A stretch of DNA of 64,000 nucleotides from Candidatus Dormiibacterota bacterium (lineage in GTDB: Bacteria; Chloroflexota; Dormibacteria; Dormibacterales; Dormibacteraceae), in contig CATPBK010000050.1 of assembly GCA_955652705.1 (NCBI GenBank), positions 62,001 through 126,000 of the forward strand. Reading direction: 5' to 3'. Shown in pieces: positions 60,832 to 64,000 of the stretch; positions within the stretch are counted from its first letter, which is position 1; each line of letters opens with the position of its first letter. The translations under genes were made by a program, and so were the position numbers. The notes beneath the pieces are model-generated. The model was not told where the DNA came from. It made no database searches and was given only the letters and a program-made list of their open reading frames with translations.

Positions 60832-62196
60832 GTGAACCTGACTCACGCAATCGAGCTTGCTCGCGCGGGGCGCGGGCAGGCGGAGAAGGACCTCTTCGAG
60901 CACCTTCGCACGCCGAGCGTGAGCGCGCTCAGCGAGCACGCCGAGGATTGCCGGAAGGCGGCGGGCTGGCTACTGGAGCGCCTTCAGCGCATGGGGATGG
61001 ACGCCCGCCTCGTCGAGGGCGACGGCCACCCGCTGGTCTTCGCCGAATGGCTCGGCCGGCCCGGCAAGCCGGTCCTCACGATCTACGGCCACTACGACGT
61101 GCAGCCGCCCGATCCGCTCGAGCTGTGGGTCACCCCGCCGTTCGAGCCGGCCGTTCGCGAGGGTCGCGTCTATGCTCGCGGATCGGTCGACAACAAGGCC
61201 CAGCACCTGGCCGACGTGAAGGCGCTCGAGTACGCCTTCGCTGCCGGGGGCCCGCCGCTCAACGTCCGGGTCTGGATCGAGGGTGAGGAGGAGGGGGGAG
61301 GCCCGGTTTTGCCGACGTTTGTGCGAGAGAACGCGGACAAGCTCCAGACCGACTATCTCTTCGTAGCCGACGGCGAGTTCATCCGCGAGGGCCTCCCCAG
61401 CCTGGAGGCGGGTCTGCGCGGCATCCTCTACACCGAGATCGAGGTCAGGGGCGGCGCCCACGACCTCCACTCGGGCCAGTTCGGGGGACTGGCGCCGAAC
61501 CCGATGAACACGGTCGGACACATCATCGCCGGGCTCAAGGGCCGCGACGGGCGCGTCTTGATCCCGGGGTTCTACGACGACGTCCGACCGCCTGACCCTG
61601 ACGAGGTGAAGCTCTGGGTCCCCATCCGGGAGGAGGACGTGCTCGACCAGACTGGCGCACCGGCGCTGGAAGGCGAGTCCCAGTTCAGCCTCGCCGAACG
61701 CCGGCAGACCCGGCCCACTCTGGACGTTCACGGCGTCCGGGGCGGATTCACCGGCGAAGGCACGAAGACGGTGATCCCCGCCGTGGCGGTGGCCAAGGTC
61801 TCGATGCGCCTGGTCCCGGAGCAGGACCCGGCCAGGGTCTTCGCCGCCTATGAGCGCTACGTGGGGGAGCTGGCAACTCCCGGCACCCGGGTCCAGGTGC
61901 ACGAGATCCCCGAGTCCTCGAAGGCGCTCTCCTGCGACGTGAAGCATCCAGGCGTATTGGCCTTCCGGAGGGCGTGCGTGGCCGCCTTCGGGGCCGAGCC
62001 GGGCATTACGCGGGGGGGCGGGACCTTACCCGTGATGAGCGAGGTCGACGAGATCCTGCACCCGAACTGGCTGCTGACCGGTTTCGGGCTGCCCGGCGAC
62101 GGCGCCCACTCGCCCAACGAGCACATGAGCCTGGAGCAGTACCACCGGGGGACCGAGCTGGTGCTCGATCTTCTCGACGAGCTGGGGAAGCTCTAA
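60832..62196 (+). CDS. M20-family peptidase (dipeptidase-like)
   Basis: 454 residues from GTG 60832; a longer frame crosses the repeat region. TIYGHYDVQPPDPLELWVTP (His and Asp metal ligands), YARGSVDNKAQHLADVKAL, WIEGEEEGGGPVLPTF (general-base Glu) and GGTLPVMSEVDEIL, GDGAHSPNEHMSLEQYHRG (C-terminal His). A dinuclear zinc peptidase of the CNDP/DapE group, cytoplasmic. Followed by its paralogue after 14 nt. Confidence 0.93.
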   Translation: MNLTHAIELARAGRGQAEKDLFEHLRTPSVSALSEHAEDCRKAAGWLLERLQRMGMDARLVEGDGHPLVFAEWLGRPGKPVLTIYGHYDVQPPDPLELWVTPPFEPAVREGRVYARGSVDNKAQHLADVKALEYAFAAGGPPLNVRVWIEGEEEGGGPVLPTFVRENADKLQTDYLFVADGEFIREGLPSLEAGLRGILYTEIEVRGGAHDLHSGQFGGLAPNPMNTVGHIIAGLKGRDGRVLIPGFYDDVRPPDPDEVKLWVPIREEDVLDQTGAPALEGESQFSLAERRQTRPTLDVHGVRGGFTGEGTKTVIPAVAVAKVSMRLVPEQDPARVFAAYERYVGELATPGTRVQVHEIPESSKALSCDVKHPGVLAFRRACVAAFGAEPGITRGGGTLPVMSEVDEILHPNWLLTGFGLPGDGAHSPNEHMSLEQYHRGTELVLDLLDELGKL

Positions 62197-62210
62197 CCTC
62201 TGTTTAGGGA

Positions 62211-63584
62211 ATGCTCCAGCAGGCACTCGAACGCGCCCGCGCCGGTCGGAAAGAGGCCGAGAGCGACTTCTTCGAGTTTCTCGCCATCCCCAGCATCAGC
62301 TCGCTCAAGCGGCACCATGACGACACCCGCCGTGCCTGCAGCTGGGTAGCCGACAGATTGGCGCGGATGGGGATGAAGGTCGAGGTCGCGGAGATGCCCG
62401 GGGGCCGGCATCCCGTGATCGCCGCCGAGTGGCTCGGGAAGCCCGGCGCGCCGACCTTGACCGTGTACGGCCACTACGATGTCCAGCCTGTCGACCCGGT
62501 CGACGAGTGGGTCACGCCGCCCTTCACCCCAACTCTTCGCGACGGTCGCGTCTACGCCCGCGGCGCCTGCGACAACAAGGGCCAGGTCCTGGCCGGGATC
62601 AAGGCTGCCGAGCACGCTTTCGCCGCCGGCGGTCCGCCGGTCAACCTCCGCTTCCTGGTCGAGGGCGAGGAGGAGATCTCCGGCGACTCGCTGCCGCGCT
62701 TCGTACGTGAAAACGCGGCCCGACTCAAGACCGACTACCTGTTCCTCGCCGACGGCCAGTTCACCGCGCCTGGACTGCCCAACCTGCTGACAGCCCTGCG
62801 CGGCCTGCTCTACACGGAGATCCACGCGGCGGGCGCCGCGGCCGACCTCCACTCGGGCGTCTTCGGTGGAGCCGCGCCCAACCCGCTCAACACGCTGGCC
62901 CACGTGATCAGCGCGCTCAAAGGCCGGGACGGGCGCGTCACGATCCCTGGCTTCTACGACTCGGTCGTGCCGCCTGCGCCCGAGGAGGTCGAGGGCTGGC
63001 GGCACCTGCCCAAAGACGAGGCGACGCTGAAGCGGCTCATGGGCGTGACCGCGCTCGAGGGCGAAGCCGAATTCTCGCCCGTGGAAAGAACCTGGGCCCG
63101 CCCCACCCTTGACGTCCACGGCGTCATCGGCGGGTTCATCGAGGAAGGCTCCAAAACGGTCATCCCGGCGCGGGCCACCGCGAAGGTCAGCCTGCGGCTC
63201 GTGCCCGATCAGGACCCGGAAGTCATCTTCCAGGCGCTGGACGCGTATCTGCCGCAGCTGAGCACGCCGGGAGTGCGGCTCACGCTGGAGAAGATCAACT
63301 CGGCGCCGCCCGTGGTCTGTGGCGTCGAGCATCCCGGTGTCGGCGCCGCCTCGCGGGCCTTCAAGAAGGCCTTCGGGGCCGAGCCGGTTCTGGTGCGCGA
63401 GGGCGGCTCGGTGCCGGTCACCATCGACTTCAAGGAAGCCTTGAATCCGAACCTGCTCGTGACGGGCTTCGGCTTGCCCGACGACGCGCTGCACTCGCCC
63501 AACGAGAAGATGGACCTGGAGCAATACCACCGGGGCACCGAGATGGTCCTCTACCTGCTGGACGAGCTGGTTGCCGCCCATTAG
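62211..63584 (+). CDS. M20-family peptidase (paralogue of the upstream gene)
   Basis: 457 residues. TVYGHYDVQPVDPVDEWVTP, YARGACDNKGQVLAGIKAAE, FLVEGEEEISGDSLPRFVRE and DALHSPNEKMDLEQYHRGTE: all metal and catalytic residues present. About half identical to the gene before it, so a tandem duplication. ATG 62211. The pyrE start overlaps its end. Confidence 0.93.
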   Translation: MLQQALERARAGRKEAESDFFEFLAIPSISSLKRHHDDTRRACSWVADRLARMGMKVEVAEMPGGRHPVIAAEWLGKPGAPTLTVYGHYDVQPVDPVDEWVTPPFTPTLRDGRVYARGACDNKGQVLAGIKAAEHAFAAGGPPVNLRFLVEGEEEISGDSLPRFVRENAARLKTDYLFLADGQFTAPGLPNLLTALRGLLYTEIHAAGAAADLHSGVFGGAAPNPLNTLAHVISALKGRDGRVTIPGFYDSVVPPAPEEVEGWRHLPKDEATLKRLMGVTALEGEAEFSPVERTWARPTLDVHGVIGGFIEEGSKTVIPARATAKVSLRLVPDQDPEVIFQALDAYLPQLSTPGVRLTLEKINSAPPVVCGVEHPGVGAASRAFKKAFGAEPVLVREGGSVPVTIDFKEALNPNLLVTGFGLPDDALHSPNEKMDLEQYHRGTEMVLYLLDELVAAH

Positions 63585-64000
63585 CTCGGAGCTTCGCGAG
63601 CTCGCTCGGGACATGGTGGCGGTCGCCTACCTGAAGGGCGACTTCGTCCTGCGATCTGGCCGGCACTCCAATTACTACTTCGACAAGTACCTCTTCGAGA
63701 CCGAGCCCGCCATCCTGCGCAGCCTCGGCCGGCACCTGGCGGCGCTGGTCCCGGCGGGAACCCAGCGCCTGGCTTGCCCGGAGCTTGGCGCGGTGCTGCT
63801 GGGAGGCGCCGTCTCCATGGAGACCGGGCTACCAATGTGCATCGTGCGCAAGGAGGCCAAGGACTACGGGACGTCGCGGGCCATCGAGGGGAAGCTCGAA
63901 CCCCGCGACCGGGTGACCCTGGTCGAGGACGTGCTCACGACAGGCGGCGCGGCACTGGCGGCCGCCGAGAAGGTCCGGGCCGCGGGCGCCGAGGTGATCG
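63571..64000 (+). CDS. pyrE: orotate phosphoribosyltransferase (C-terminus beyond window)
   Basis: The frame is open to the right edge. RELARDMVAVAYLKGDFVLR and SGRHSNYYFDKYL start the family, CIVRKEAKDYGTSRAIEGKL carries the flexible-loop Lys, and VTLVEDVLTTGGAALAAAEK is the PRPP-binding motif. It forms OMP in pyrimidine synthesis. TTG 63571, overlapping the peptidase end, gives the fullest N-terminus; ATG 63613 is possible. Confidence 0.9.
   Translation, partial: MPPISSELRELARDMVAVAYLKGDFVLRSGRHSNYYFDKYLFETEPAILRSLGRHLAALVPAGTQRLACPELGAVLLGGAVSMETGLPMCIVRKEAKDYGTSRAIEGKLEPRDRVTLVEDVLTTGGAALAAAEKVRAAGAEVI

Overview
The window is high-GC bacterial DNA with dense coding, many genes overlapping their neighbour by 4 nt, an F420-type (LLM) oxidoreductase, a DUF2342 zincin, a SpoVS protein, HspR, a 1572-residue NAD-glutamate dehydrogenase and a group-1 sigma factor. 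This mix suggests a soil-type high-GC Terrabacteria lineage (Actinomycetota, or a Chloroflexota-side lineage such as Dormibacterota). The placement is an inference; there is no rRNA to settle it.

Region 1 (1-7.9 kb) is an accessory scrapyard. It holds an APC permease running off the left edge, a ParB-like protein, an aquaporin, a retropepsin-like fragment, a membrane-anchored protein made from the C-terminal domain of a type I restriction R subunit, a SnoaL-like protein behind a strong palindrome, a frameshifted methyltransferase, the tail of a serine recombinase, and a FemAB fragment. Two tRNA-Pro-like 3' halves and one tRNA-Arg 3' half lie among them as probable integration scars.

Region 2 (8-21.7 kb) is mostly housekeeping: NAD-glutamate dehydrogenase, a SagB-type double nitroreductase, a bactofilin whose frame is shifted in the middle, the primary sigma factor, SixA phosphatase, an FmdB zinc ribbon, SpoVS, a frameshifted GYD protein, Hsp20, YceI and two small related proteins.

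Region 3 (21.9-34.4 kb) lies between a second 3' half of tRNA-Arg(CCG) and the complete tRNA-Arg(CCG) gene. It carries a pRiA4b ORF-3-like protein, an AbiEi/AbiEii-like pair, and a hexuronate operon on the minus strand: uronate isomerase, a decayed LacI regulator, sugar ABC importer, two TIM-barrel isomerases, a Gfo/Idh/MocA dehydrogenase, fructuronate reductase and a decayed ManD-type mannonate dehydratase. It looks like an integrated catabolic island that has started to decay at its regulator and its dehydratase.

Region 4 (34.5-64 kb) is ordinary chromosome: two tRNA-Arg genes around a methyltransferase, a GGDEF-EAL protein, an amino-acid oxidase, an ABC exporter, a tartrate/isopropylmalate-type dehydrogenase, acyl-CoA carboxylase with enoyl-CoA hydratase, MntP, LLM oxidoreductase, class A PBP, HspR, DUF2342 protein, two SDRs, a Ski2-like helicase, acyl-CoA synthetase with enoyl-CoA hydratase, two tandem M20 peptidases and pyrE (cut by the right edge). 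A 199-bp tandem repeat and a 212-bp element with 22-bp terminal inverted repeats flank the epimerase gene.

One pattern runs through the window: four genes (16698-17219, 26869-28026, 46131-46685, 51876-52721) only have a full-length N-terminus if they start at a CTG that overlaps the upstream stop as CTGAGC.
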